Source of the DNA: Synanceia verrucosa
Taxonomy: Eukaryota; Chordata; Actinopteri; Perciformes; Synanceiidae
NCBI GenBank assembly: GCA_029721515.1
Contig: CM056556.1
Coordinates: 21,963,669-22,027,668 of the forward strand
DNA length: 64,000 nucleotides
Direction: 5' to 3'
Positions 11,578-22,974 of this stretch are shown piece by piece (the stretch's first letter is position 1; the number at the start of each line of letters is the position of its first letter). Under the pieces are notes generated by a model, which saw nothing but the letters and a program-made list of their open reading frames with translations, was not told where the DNA came from and did no database searches. The position numbers were made by a program, and so were the translations under genes.

Positions 11578-11669
11578 CTGGTACGGCTACAGAGGACACG
11601 GCCTCCGGCTGGCACAGTGTATCCACCTTCACATGCTGAAAGGCTTTGTTGGGGACTGACTGGAGGTGC
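11578..11669 (-). CDS. necab2: necab2 exon: end of the ABM domain
   Basis: A 92-nt exon, acceptor cttattccag, donor GTACCAG|gtcagt. It encodes (R)HLQSVPNKAFQHVKVDTLC then QPEAVSSVAVP, plus one base of alanine. HLQS....KAF.HVKVDTL.QPEA matches NECAB2. The donor is read into an intron that meets a Tc1 transposon within about two dozen bases (the element ends at 11553 on the plus strand), so only 22 bases of original intron remain before the target-site TA. The +5 position of the donor is g (gtcagt), so the site looks usable. Residues 197-228. Confidence 0.95.
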
Positions 11670-12455
11670 CTGGAATAAGAAGGAAGGGTGAGAAAGCACA
11701 AACACACACATCTACACCCAGAACATGAATGTGTTTGTGCACCTGCATCTGCACGAACACTGTTAAATGCACGCAAGCACACATGGCCTGGAACCGCTTA
11801 GCACGGCCCTTAGCCTTTACTGTAAGAGTTGAAATATTAATGGCAGTGGGATGCTGTGAGCAGTGGAGCAGAAACTCCTATCAGCAGGCAGCCACATCAG
11901 CAGCCTCTCCTCATGCACCAACACTAGCACCATCACTAAATCATGAGGACCTGATGCAACTCAAGTGCTTCAGCAACTCCAGAGCGAGCGAAAGGCTGAA
12001 GAATGTTAATTAAATAATGTGGATGGAGGATTTCTTTCCAACAGGCTCATGACAGTAAAATCTTTTTTTGTCGATCACCGATCAATGAAAACAATGGCAG
12101 CAAGAAACAATATGCTCAGCTCCAAAAAAACTATCAGAGGAATGCTGATTCGCAGAAACAAAATGAATGTCCACACTCTGTAATGACTTTCACTACTTTG
12201 CATTAGGAACTTGCAGCAATGGGCCTTCCTTTGATGTTTTATTCTGTCAGTTGATTTGGTGCATTTTTCATATTGCAATAAGATGGCTACTTTAACTGCA
12301 TTATAAGAGTGTTCTTACAGTACAAGGGTGTTCCCACATGTCACAGAAAATCCCAAAAACTCTTGATAATGGCATGAATGACTGGAGTTAGCCAGAGGCT
12401 TAAGCTTAAGGCTGAAACATTATTATTTTTAAGCCACATGTGATTGAAAACTCAC
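11670..12455 (-). other. necab2: necab2 intron, no embedded features
   Basis: Intron of 786 nt. A 94-codon plus-strand frame at 11729-12013 crosses it but has no recognisable motif. Nothing else seen. Confidence 0.8.
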
Positions 12456-12533
12456 CTCTTCCACTCCTCTTCTCCATCCCAGAACTCATAGACAACGAAG
12501 GACAAACCATCTGGCAGACGCACTGCAGTCACA
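12456..12533 (-). CDS. necab2: necab2 exon: ABM domain core
   Basis: A 78-nt exon, acceptor ctccaatctag, donor GAAGAG|gtgagt. Its first base completes a histidine codon. It encodes VTAVRLPDGLSFVVYEFWDG then EEEWK, plus two bases of arginine. The F.VYEFW signature followed by an acidic stretch and W is the hallmark of the ABM domain core and is highly conserved in NECAB1/2/3. LPDG and EEEW favour NECAB2 over NECAB1. Residues 171-197. This exon and the next are separated by an intron of only 786 nt. Confidence 0.95.
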
Positions 12534-13093
12534 CTAGATTGGAGACAGAGAACAGAGAAGAATGGTAATGAGTGGATAAAAGAGGAGGTAATGTGGCATG
12601 GAAAGTGACAGGTGAGGAAGTGAGGGTTGTGACGGAAGTGGAGTATATTTGCTATAGTAGAAGAGGTGGAAAATATGGAGGATGAAGATGTAATGGGGTA
12701 GTGGCAGATGGAGAGGAAACATATTGTTGGAATGAAAAAACCCACAATATTAGTTTGGATTTCAGGAAGATAAGATGAATTGTTTCCTCATCCTGCACAA
12801 TACTGATGTCAAAACAAGCACATAACACCACGATAAAGGCTTCAAGATTGCTTTCTATCTATAAAAATGAAACTTGCAATAATGCAAGTGTAATGTGTGT
12901 AAGTGGAATGTGTGACCAGGTCAGTGCAAATGGGGGAAGTTGTTATTGGGTAATTTTACAAGGCACTTTAAAGGGTACATTTTAATGTAGTGAACAAGGG
13001 CGCCATATTGTCTTCCGTCATGTTAGAGAAATCTGGATGGATTTAAAAAGTGCATTGCCTTAGTGGAAATGTTTGAGATTATGTAAAATTTTA

Positions 13094-13127
13094 CAGGTGT
13101 CCAAAAACTTTTTTTCCACCACTGTAT
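13094..13127 (+). repeat. Solo Tc1-type terminal repeat
   Basis: aggtgtccaaaaactttttt followed by tccaccactgta resembles the end of a Tc1/mariner subfamily whose outer bases are TACAGTGGTGGAAA. I could not find the matching left end, so this is probably the remnant of a mostly deleted element. Confidence 0.4.
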
Positions 13128-13477
13128 TTACAAAAACTGTCATCCTGTTAGTAGCAAATGAGGCAGATTATCACAGCACCAAAACATTCTCTAAACAGCT
13201 GTCAATCACTGCATGAAGTTTGTAAGCTCAAATGTTTTCAGAAACATTCTCAATTTACAGCTAAATAGTAAACTACAATATGTTTCAGAAAACTGGCTCA
13301 GCTCTGATTGATTGTTTTTGCTCAGGCACAGTAGAAACTTGTCATTAGGAGCACTAAGAGGAAGCAGAGAAACATGATTTTTTTCACAGATAATCTCATG
13401 CACTACTGTCTATAGGCTACATACACTATATGGTGACTAGTTTTATAAAAATAACTTTTATTTTTTTAATGATAATT

Positions 13478-13573
13478 TTTACTTATTCTGTGTTGGTACA
13501 AAGAGAGTGCTGCAAATTCTTGCGATGTAAAAACATTCCTGGCCAATAAAGCTGATTATGATTCTGATTCTGC
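13478..13573 (+). repeat. LINE 3'-tail-like sequence
   Basis: acttattctgtgttggtaca, then ggccaataaagctgattatg and a short gattctg repeat, which resembles 3' ends of fish non-LTR retrotransposons. No coding part is attached. Confidence 0.4.
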
Positions 13574-14329
13574 TTTAGTACTCTACAGGCATAGTTATAT
13601 TTTTGCTGATTACCTGTCCATTGCACTAATTTTAATGTTTCAGTTTTGTCAGTCTGAAGTACTGAAGCTCTATGAATCATTTCAAGAAGATGCCCCGAGA
13701 TACAAAGAGTGTTTGACAAGACCCAAAGGCCTCTTATTTAGAGCCAGTAAAAAGAATCTCTGCACCCACACTGCCATCCCATTTTCATTAGACTCAAGTC
13801 CATCATTTGCACTTGCCTCCTGTTTGATAATTGTTCGGCTTTAAATGCATCACGATAAGAGGTGTGGAACAGCTGAGGTTGTGGTTATGCAGATCAAGCA
13901 GAGCACTGCAATTTTGGCACTTGTTTTGGCATGAAATTACACTGCTGAGTGTACCTCTGCAAACCAAATTTTCGTTCCAATTTTGAAAGCAATTTTCATG
14001 GTGCAAGCACAAACCTTTCCAATCACACAAAATGCCTTTGTTGGGTTATCTTTTCAAAATCTGGTCCAGGTTTAAATGCCCAGGTACATGACCTGCAATT
14101 TTTCTGACACAGCTGATCCCCACAGAGAAAGCAGCTCCATCAAAGATCTCAGGATGTAATCAAAGTAATATTTTCTGTCATGGCAACATGATTATGAAAG
14201 CCAGTCCAGACTATTACTTCCACTATTTGCAGTAGTGGCACTACTGTGGTGTTTTGTATTATAGTGTGTAAATACACTTGATGAAGTAAATGCAACACCC
14301 ATATCACTTACACCCAACACACAGTAATA

Positions 14330-15035
14330 ATAGGAAACAATTTTATAGTCATAGAATAGTAAATAGTATAAGAATGTTGTGATAGAGTGTGTTGAAATAA
14401 TAGTATAGTATGTCAAAAAAAAAGGTACAAAAGGTCAAAATAAAGAATGATGAAAAAGTCATGGTACAGTTTGTCTGAAAATTTTATTAAAAAAATCACA
14501 TACAATAGTACATTGAAATGGAGCATAAAAAGTCATACTAGATTATGCTGAAATGCCACAGTACACAATGTTGTAATAAATAAATCGCAGTGTAGCATAG
14601 TGTAATAAGGCAACAAAGTGATAAGGTCGTAAAGTAATAGTATATAATATATGGAAATGAAGCATAGAAAAGTCATAGTATACTATAGTGTGATGGCAAA
14701 AGTGTAGCATGTTGAAATAAGCTGTAAATATTCATAGTACCACTTGTCGAAATAAGACATAAGAATGTCATAGTGCAGTGTGTCAAAATAAGGCGTAACA
14801 GGTGTAATAGTATAGTATGTAGAAATAGTTATAAAAAGTCATAGTATATTATATCAAATAGGAGAAGAAAGTAATGATATAGTATATAAAATTAACGCCT
14901 AAAATGTCATAGTATTGTATGTCACAATAAGGCATAAAGAAGTCATAGTATGTACGTTGAAAAAAGTTTATGAATGTACTATATATTATAGTATAGTATA
15001 GTATAGTTTACTATAGCATACTGCAGTATAGTATA
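14330..15035. repeat. Decayed tandem array, unit about 35-45 bp
   Basis: The phrase gtcatagtatagtatgtc, then aaataaggcataaaa, recurs with many substitutions. Clear examples are near 14400, 14530, 14670, 14770, 14830, 14910 and 14940. The right end condenses into a tagtatagtatag run at about 14985-15035. It looks like an old minisatellite or AT-rich satellite remnant. Confidence 0.7.
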
Positions 15036-16449
15036 GAAATGCCTTTTTGGCGGCACATTCCACAGCTACTTCCATATTTTTATCATGCAGTGCCCAAAAG
15101 GCATCTTCCACATTCATAATCACTGGAAAAGCAGCGTTTATCTGTCTTTACTACATATTTCAATGTATTATATTTTATGCCTAGGGGCTCCCTAATATTC
15201 TGTACAACTAAATCACGACAAGTGAAATCTGAAATACTCTTGAAGCAAAACTTTGAGTTGCAAAATGGTATTCAGTGTCTGTGGTCAGATTAGTATGATG
15301 AATAGCACACCACCACATTTTGTATTTTTCTCTGAAGGCTGGATTTGATAACTTGGTCTGAGGAGTGTCTGCAGTCTAAAATGTAGTTCTCTTCTAAACC
15401 TGAGGAGGGCACTAAGGGGACAGGCTGCTGCTACTCTGCCTGCTAAATGTGAAAATGTTTTTTAAAGCCGTAACTTGAGGTGTGTGAGCTCCGCTGGAGG
15501 ATATGATAAAGTGTTTGTGCATGTAATCACACATTCAGACTATATAAACTGTATAGTTTTTTTACACGATTAAATGAGGAGAGAGAAAAGAGAGGATCTG
15601 CATTGACACAAAAGAGAGAAAGAACAAGGCACAGGAGAGAAATGTCTAAGGGTAATGAGCAGGCTTCCTCTATCAGCAAAGCTTCATCTAAGCCTCATGC
15701 ATTATTTACTTCAGCTACCTATAAGCACTAAGCTGCCACCGCATTTACTGTTAGAGTGAGAGAAGCCAGTGAAAAATACACAAAAAACTAATGACATCTC
15801 CAGAATAACTGTAGTGTTTCATCTCAAGACTCCTTCCATCTGTGTGATATTTATCGATATTTAATGAAGTAAGTCCTGCTATTTGTTAAGAACTATATCT
15901 TGAAAATGCTTGAAAGTTTGGAAATTATAGAAATTATGTTTGAAAACTGGTGCTAATAACAGTACTGAACACAGATTGATTTTTGTTTGCATCACAGACA
16001 CACAGTACAGACAGACTAGAGGTAAACGTGCAAGAAAAAACAGCGCTGGGAGAGTTTCCAAGGTTGGGTTGAGCAATTTCAAGTTCCATGCCATGGCTCC
16101 CTACGGGGCTTGGATTGTGTGTAACCATCTTTTCCATAATAGTGTGAGCCTGAGGCACTACAGCACCTTATAACCAAAAAGACAAACAACTTGGTCTGAC
16201 TCTGAAACATTTGTCCTGTTCTACTTTAGGACATTATTTGCTCCCTCCCCACAGACACCATCTTATTACAAGACATGCTGGCACCAGTGTTGGGAGCTCA
16301 CTGGAATGAGGTGGGTACAAACAAAAAATTGGATTTATTATTTTGCTGCTTTTGTATTGCCTCCGAATGTAGATGCTCTTTCTCATCTTTTCAACTTTGC
16401 TCTAACGGCACTTGCTAAGCCATAGCATGCATTCGTCACACTTTAGTCA

Positions 16450-16850
16450 ATATTTAGCAGAGGAACCTTTGGAAGCAGTTACAGCCTGGAGTTTATGTGG
16501 GTACAGTAAGCTTTTTGCCTCTTTCTTCCTTTGGAAAACAGCTCAAGCTCTGTTAGGTGGCAAAGGGACTGGGAATGAATAGAAGTTTTCAAGTCCCTCT
16601 AGGACATCCAAGATTTAAACTCATTCCTGTGTAGATTTGTTTGTCTTGCTGGAAAATAAATGTCTTTTACAGGACAGTTTTGCTCCAAGATCTTAGAATC
16701 TGCTGCAAGGAAACATATCCAAAAACAGAATGTTGCTGCCACTGCCAGGCGTCATGGTGAGGTGGACTGTTTCTGTTATCTGGTGTTTGGATTACATCAA
16801 ACTCCAGCCCAGACGTCATGTGAGACCCTGAAGCCACCACTGGTAAATCA
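16450..16850 (-). mobile_element. Heavily decayed Tc1-like block
   Basis: Phrases such as aagcagttacagcctggagt, gctcaagctctgttaggtgg, and gtttggattacatcaaactc occur in the order expected for a Tc1-like element of the salmonid type in minus orientation. No terminal repeats or usable reading frame remain. The call rests on remembered consensus phrasing. Confidence 0.45.
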
Positions 16851-17159
16851 TCCGGCCAGCAGTTGTGCAATAATCATTCATTCATTTGCAACCCTTTTGG
16901 TTATTTCCTGATCCAGACAAATTTACAATAGTTCTATACCTTTATTTCTTAATGACTGACTTTATTGTACTAGGAGGGATATTCACTGTTTCAGGCATTC
17001 ACCATCCCATCGCATGCTTAGTTCAATAAAGTTATTTCATATTTGATTGTTTCTTTGTCTTGACCATGTACAGAAGTTGCAGGTAGAAAACTGATTATAG
17101 TGCAGCAGATACAGGCGTATTTAGGCAAAAATGCTTTGACAAGAGTCATTTTTTGTTAA

Positions 17160-18081
17160 AGGGACACTATGTAATTTTGTTTGTATTTTATTACCTCAAC
17201 TCAACATCTTCATTCGTAAATAGATCCTCATTGGTGTAAAATAACATATGCCAACAATCTGACTTATCCTCCTGGGTGAAGAATCAGTCACCTATCTTTA
17301 CATAGAGCGGGTCGCTCATACAGAAGTTTCCATTTCTTTCTGGTCTAAGAAAAACTACGAACATAAAGCACTACCTGCTAGTACCAACAGGGCAAAATGT
17401 GTTTTCGCGATTCATTTTTCACGGAGAAGCAGCATGAAGAAGACGTTATAACCTACCTGGCTCTACACTAAAGCCTGCATTGCACTTTTGGTCGTAATGC
17501 AAGACCATACTTATGCCACGGAGAAGGACTCCTCATCACCAAAAAAGCGTAAAAGGGAATTCAAAAGACAACAGGACCGGCGAATTAACAAAACAAGGGT
17601 AAACATCGGGCTCGCCTTTCCCAGGTGGAAAGTGCTCATGACTGAGAAAGACTTCCAAAGGGACACTGAACTTGCCTGCTTTCTTCTCGACAGTTAAGTC
17701 AATGTTACTGTGTAAATTAAAATGTCTCATTGCTTGGTTGTGTAATTCATTACGTTGGCAGCATAACAGTAGATCATGTAAAGCATAAACCTTGTTGGTG
17801 GATGGTAACTTTAGCATTTGTTTGATTGAGTCTGCTCACACAAATGATTCTATGCAGTTTGAAATAACGTTATCTCATCACCCGAACGAAAACTCAGTGA
17901 ATTGGTGTTTGAAGGCATGCAGTTGTCAACAGCCTCTTGAATCTCGATTTTCGACCCATTCCACCTACCGTAGTTCCAACCATGATGCAATGCGCAATAA
18001 AAAAAAATGTCTGGAGCTAGAGCGTGAATATATTATCAAATTTAACCACTAGATGGGAGAAAAAAAATACATAGTGTCCGT
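17160..18081 (+). mobile_element. TTAA-flanked element carrying a small ORF
   Basis: A 922-bp block between TTAA at 17156-17159 and 18082-18085. Ends are agggacactatgtaattttg and, as reverse complement, acggacactatgtatttttt, which gives a terminal inverted repeat of about 15-20 bp with one mismatch near the tip. A TTAA target and short inverted repeats suggest piggyBac-type mobilisation, but no piggyBac transposase is present. It carries the ORF at 17488-17697. Confidence 0.75.
17488..17697 (+). CDS. Small basic ORF inside the TTAA element
   Basis: 69 codons. The first half is highly basic (SSPKKRKREFKRQQDRRINK), like a nuclear-localisation or nucleic-acid-binding segment. The second half, TRVNIGLAFPRWKVLMTEKD, ends FQRDTELACFLLDS. 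I recall similar RVNIG.AF.RW..L......D.ELA.FLLD segments in predicted fish proteins, often attached to mobile DNA, but cannot name the domain. The frame may be part of a spliced element gene, not a complete protein. Confidence 0.45.
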   Translation: MVVMQDHTYATEKDSSSPKKRKREFKRQQDRRINKTRVNIGLAFPRWKVLMTEKDFQRDTELACFLLDS

Positions 18082-19082
18082 TTAAGAGTGAAAATCCAGA
18101 CAGGGTGACTTAAAATAAAATACAAAAAAAAAAATAAAACTAGCTGGTCCACCTCAAAGATCAGTCCACCTTAAGAGAGAAAGCCTGAGCTTCATCTCGA
18201 CCGCACATACCACATCGGTTTTTAATTAAACTTAGTAAACAGTTATTTTGCTGTAAACAAATGATAATGAAACAATAATTAACACTGTTTACTAAATATT
18301 AGTAATGAATCATCATCAATTTGTGTAATATGATACAATTAGTTTACAGATTATATAATATATTGTATCATAGCTAATGATACTATGTTCTGATTACAAA
18401 CTACAGTTTATTGTTATTGTTATGTTATAATGTGTGCAACAGTAAACTGTACTACTAATAGTACTGTTAGTGATTACCGCATAATGTGTAAACCTTTAAG
18501 GAGTAGTAATGTAAATATTAACTACCTAACTAAATATTGTTTATAGATGCTGCCCTTGACGCTTTATCCCAACGTACAGACTGCAGTGACTGCTGGGAGA
18601 AACTGCAGCACAAATACATGAAATGCAGTAGAGCCAGAACCTTGAAGTCTTGCCAGGAGCATTATGAAGAATATGACTCTGAACGATGCATACAGCATAT
18701 TGAATCTGGGATTTGGAGAAATCTCTCTGGATATTAGACTGTTTTACAGCAAAATGAGCTCCAAGTGGGAACCACATAGTACAGTATGTGCATATCAGAC
18801 TATATTACAACTACAAGATTATATGCAATGATATTACTGTCTCCGTGATCCAAAGCACCTGGGACTTAAAACAGTTTTTTTTCAGATTTTGTGTTTTGTA
18901 TGCATGAACACCAAACAATACTGACACAATCCAAAGCACAGGAGGGAATATTTGAAATAGTAGCTACTTAATAAACAAAGAAACTTACACTGAAAATGGA
19001 GCACATTAAAGATTAAAAATCATTAGGGTTATGATGCTGTGCTTTGCAGCAGCAAGCAGTTGTGTAAATGTGTAACACTTAC

Positions 19083-19195
19083 TGAAAACAGTCTCTCTGA
19101 GTGGAGACGTTCTTCAGATAATGCTTCAGAGCCTCGCAAAAGTCACCGAGCTTCTTCTGGGAAACCACCATCTCCTGACGAATGAGCAGCAGGGA
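19083..19195 (-). CDS. necab2: necab2 exon: start of the ABM domain
   Basis: A 113-nt exon, acceptor ccctctgcag, donor TTTTCA|gtaagt. It encodes SLLLIRQEMVVSQKKLGDFC, then EALKHYLKNVSTQRDCF, then two bases of a split histidine. The pattern LL.RQEM.V....L..F..AL.HY......Q..C matches the helix that opens the C-terminal ABM (antibiotic biosynthesis monooxygenase-like) fold of NECAB proteins. In this family the domain is taken as a protein-interaction fold, not an active oxygenase. Residues 134-171. Confidence 0.94.
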
Positions 19196-20068
19196 CTGCA
19201 GAGGGTTGGACAGAGAGAGACGGAGAGGTCAGTTTTGTGGAAGCATTTTTTACATTAGTGTTAGCCATTGTTCATGGTACAAGCAGACAGATACACATAA
19301 TCAACAACAACAATGAACCTAGACCTGGAAGAAAGTGCTTTGAGTTGCCATAGCAGAAACATAAAAGTGAGTTATGCTTTGGTTGAAGAGTGACTACTGA
19401 GGGAAAACAAATAAAATGGCAGATCTGAGTTTACAGATATATTTAATACAAATGTTTCTTTGCTACATTGAAATACAACAAAAAATTAGAGTCCTCAGCA
19501 GCTTTATGATAGCAGGTACAGTGCTGCCATAGTTGCATCCTGCAGATAAAAGCCAAATGTTCAAAATCCCACACAGCAGAAAGAAATGATTTTATGCACT
19601 CTTCCTGGAAACCCAGCTGCATTTCCACTGAGCAATGCCATTCAGTTCAGTTAGTTACACACCAGAACGGTTATTTTCACATTTTTCACATTTACAAAAG
19701 TTTTGGGTGATACCAATAAAACCACTCCAGTCTTGGTACCACCTTAGTCAAAATTCCAAGTGAGCTGAGTCAATACTGGAAAAAAATGGGACATCATGCA
19801 CTAACCTGTCGTTTATATCACATAAATAGGCAAGCAACCTGGTTTTGTATGAGTGAAAGCAGAAGAGCTTGCTACACAGAACAAGGATGACATATTTCAA
19901 AATCCATCCCAGGTGTGAGCGGTGACTCTGATTGGTTTCATTCTGGAGGTGCACAGCGTGTGGCCAAATACGTAGCGGAGTCCAAAGTACAATATTTGTC
20001 TTTCAAATGAAGTGCAGTAAAACTCATAAGTATTCAAAAATAAATGAATAAAAACAAATATTCAAGTA

Positions 20069-20425
20069 GGGCGGCACGGTGGTGTAGTGGTTGGCACGGT
20101 GGTGTAGTGGTTAGCACTGTCGCCTCACAGCAAGAAGGTACCGGGTTTGATTCCCGGCCCAGGGCCTTTCTGTGTGGAGTTTACATGTTCTCCCTGTGTC
20201 TACTCCGGCTTCCTCCCACCATCCAAAAACATGCATGGGGATTAGGTTAAATGGTAAATTTAAATTGCCCGTAGGTGTGAATGTGAGTGGTTGTCTGTCT
20301 CTATGTGTCCTGTGATGAACTGGAGACTTGTCCAGGGTGTACCCTGCCTTCCGCCCTAAGACAGCTGGAATAGGCTCCAGCCCCCACGCGCCCCTATGAG
20401 GATGTGCAATAGAAAATGGATGGAT
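20069..20425 (+). repeat. SINE-like repeat, full length, duplicated head
   Basis: It starts gggcggcacggtggtgtagt. The head resembles a tRNA-derived pol III promoter: box A-like ggtgtagtggttagca and box B-like gggtttgattccc. The body includes tttctgtgtggagtttacat and cttgtccagggtgtac, with an atggatggata tail. The first 21 or so bases of the head (ggcacggtggtgtagtggtt) are duplicated in tandem, unlike the other copies. Confidence 0.88.
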
Positions 20426-21849
20426 ACGCAAGTAAAGTACAGATACTAAGAAAATATTAAAAACATAATATACTTGTGTGCACTACTCGAAAAATGTACT
20501 TAAGTACAGTACTCAAGTAAATGTCCTCAGTTGCTGCATGACCTGCGAAGACCACTTATGCTATAAAATTAAATAAAACAATGTAAATTGTTATAATTAA
20601 TTCTATGTGCAAAGAGTATGGTATGGAACCAGCCATGTACTTTTTAGTTGAATTAGTCTTTTGGTAACGGGTCAAATTGATCCAAAGACAACAGGAGTCT
20701 GATCAGACAAGATTAACTACTATCTTCAGCTTTTATGTGCCATCATTACTGTATACAGCTCACTACAGTACAATAAAAAATTCATCCATTATGACCTAGA
20801 TAACTCCAGCAGCGTCTCACTGAGACATTAGAGCACACTCACATACACACTCAAATATCACATACACACACAGTTATGCACATGTGCACATGCTGTGAGG
20901 AAAAAAAATTATCCTAAGATACTCTTATTCTGTTAGATATTAATGTGTGGATGTGTATGTGTATATGTGTCCAATGCTTCCTGTTCTATAAGTAGGTTTT
21001 GAAAGCATTTTAAAATGTGCTACTGACTCAGCTGATCTAACACCGAGGAGGACTTAAGAGCTAAAACAGTGAAAGCACTTTCCCACTTTGTCTTAAGCCT
21101 GGCTAAAGAACTTCTAACCACCTTTGGTTGTCAGATTTGAAGGGTCTTGGTCAGGAGTAAGAGCTTAAAAGATCTGAAAAATAAAGAGAGCCAAAGTATT
21201 TCAGAGTACTTCACAGAATCATAATTGAATTTGGACCAGGAGAGATATGTTCTCTACGTCCAGTGTTTGCTAGAAGTCTTTATACTAGCTACAAGATATT
21301 ATTAACCATTTGTAGAGCTGCAGTAATCAAGGCAAGAAGAAATGAAAACTACTGCTTGAGGTTTATAAGAATTCAGAAGGAGAGCCATCCAGACTGTTTT
21401 ATTCACAATTCTTAAGACTAAAGGAGACAGACAGCTGGGTGTCATCTATGTAATGATGGTATAAGCGCTCATAGTGAAGTGACGTTTCCAGCAAAAATTT
21501 TCAGAACTGCAAGTCAAGACAAACACAAATGCAATACATCACATCCTGAAATATTTTGGTTGCATTCTTCGTTAAATATCTGTTTAGTATTCAGCCACTT
21601 CCTTTCATTCTCTTCTATTTGCCAAACTACTTACCTATCAATTTCACTTGCATATCTCCTTCTGTTCTTACCTCATTTTACCTCATTTAACCCTTTCTTT
21701 CTCATGTTAATCCGTCACTCTCCTCCTTCCCAGTGCTTCTCTCACTATCATCATTCCAGATCTCCTTTGGAATATAGAAGTGATTCAGTCCTTTTTATCT
21801 TTATGGGAATCCCAACTAATCACTCTTCCTTGTCCCCACATTTCCTTAA

Positions 21850-22430
21850 AGGAACCGTGCGTAGGATTGTAGCATCTGCTGACCCCGCTCCATCAGTTTA
21901 CGTGGTCTACCACTTCATGGCTGAGTTGCTGTCGTTCCCAAACACTTCCACGTTCTTATAATACAGCTGACAGTTGACTGTGGAATATTTAGAAGCGAGG
22001 AAATTTCACAACTCGATTTGTTGCACAGGTGGCATCCTATCACAGTTCCACACTGGAATTCACTGAGCTCCTGAGAGCGACCCATTCTTTCACAAATGTT
22101 TGTAAAAGCAGTCTGCATGCCTAGGTGCTTGATTTTATACACCTGTGGCCATGGAAGTGATTGGAACACCTGATTCTGATTATTTCAATGGGTGAGCCAA
22201 TACTTTAGCAATATAGTGTAGGTGGAGGGTGGCGCATCAGACCAAAACACAACATGACAACATCAACATCAGTTGAGAGCTGCAACTTAGCTTTTTAAAT
22301 GAGAATATCCTGGCTGGACTACTGTTGTCAGTGATATAAGTATTTGAAATGAACATGATTTCTTAATGTCTGGTGACATATCAGGGCCATTTTATGACTA
22401 ATTTAAATAAATTTCTTACATATTGTACCT
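21850..22430. mobile_element. TTAA-flanked element with a Tc1 fragment inside
   Basis: Bounded by TTAA at 21846-21849 and 22431-22434. Left end aggaaccgtgcgtagga; right end, reverse complement, aggtacaatatgtaagaaat. The ends are only loosely inverted repeats. The right part (from about 22300, atatcctggctggactactg to ttacatattgtacctttaa) is a phrase I recall as widespread in percomorph genomes. A truncated Tc1 lies inside. The two ends may come from different elements. Confidence 0.55.
21885..22218 (-). mobile_element. Truncated Tc1-like copy (5' end only)
   Basis: The intact outer end is at the right, gggtgagccaatactttagc followed by aatatagtg with TA at 22219-22220. Reading leftward on the minus strand, it encodes the start of a Tc1 transposase: MQTAFTNICERMGRSQELSE, then a helix-turn-helix region (SSLLNIPQSTVSCIIRTW). 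It ends before any catalytic residue, and there is no opposite terminal repeat. Same family as 1662-2712. Confidence 0.8.
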
Positions 22431-22824
22431 TTAAGTAATATTTAACATCCTGGTAGTGACACAGAAGCAGACACAGAGATGTGCGGTTGCTATTATCAGG
22501 ACATATATTACATATCAAATTATGTTGTGTAACTAGAAACTGCTTGTTACAAAACATCCTAATATGCTCTGCTATATTTAGCAGAAATTAGCTCCAGCTC
22601 CTCCAGCCTGTAGCTACACAGGCAGGCTCTAAGTATTCAACACATTTGCATCCACTTGTGTGCCTCTGATCGTCAGTTTTTATTGGCATATAATGGCTGT
22701 TTTCTCTTGACATCTCTGTTTATCTGCTGCCATTAACATGAATTGGTGTCACGAGGCAACGGCATTACCACAACATTAAGCTACAAGAATGAACACCTGG
22801 CTGTTCGTCCATAAAGACGCATGT

Positions 22825-22974
22825 TGTGTGTGTGTGTATGTGTGTGTGAGATTTATGAGGCAATGATTATGTGGGCGTGTATGTGTGAAGCGCCCATTAA
22901 AAAGATAGAACCTGACAAGGCTTATAACTGGTGTACAGACTACCTTAAGACACACACACACACACACACACACA
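22825..22974. repeat. Paired TG and CA microsatellites
   Basis: TG-rich at 22825-22848 and CA at about 22950-22974, in inverted orientation 100 bp apart, so they could pair as a hairpin in RNA. Confidence 0.85.

Larger units (their letters stand above)
12534..19082 (-). other. necab2: necab2 intron with several repeats
   Basis: Intron of about 6.5 kb. It holds a solo Tc1-type end (about 13094-13127), a LINE-tail-like stretch (13478-13573), a decayed tandem array (14330-15035), a decayed Tc1-like block (16450-16850) and a TTAA element (17160-18081). The rest shows nothing I can assign. Confidence 0.8.

Noticed and set aside
18537..18737. 66-codon cysteine-containing frame near the 19083-19195 exon
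   Set aside because: No matching splice phase, no recognisable domain, and no fit to any NECAB segment.
20080..20155. Possible tRNA gene
   Set aside because: Box A- and box B-like motifs are present, but the arms do not form a cloverleaf and the sequence continues as a repeated SINE-like body. It is a repeat head.
21479..21961. 160-codon plus-strand frame
   Set aside because: Composition-driven (Phe/Ser/Leu/His-rich in a pyrimidine-rich stretch), and it runs into the TTAA/Tc1 element. No domain or splice support.
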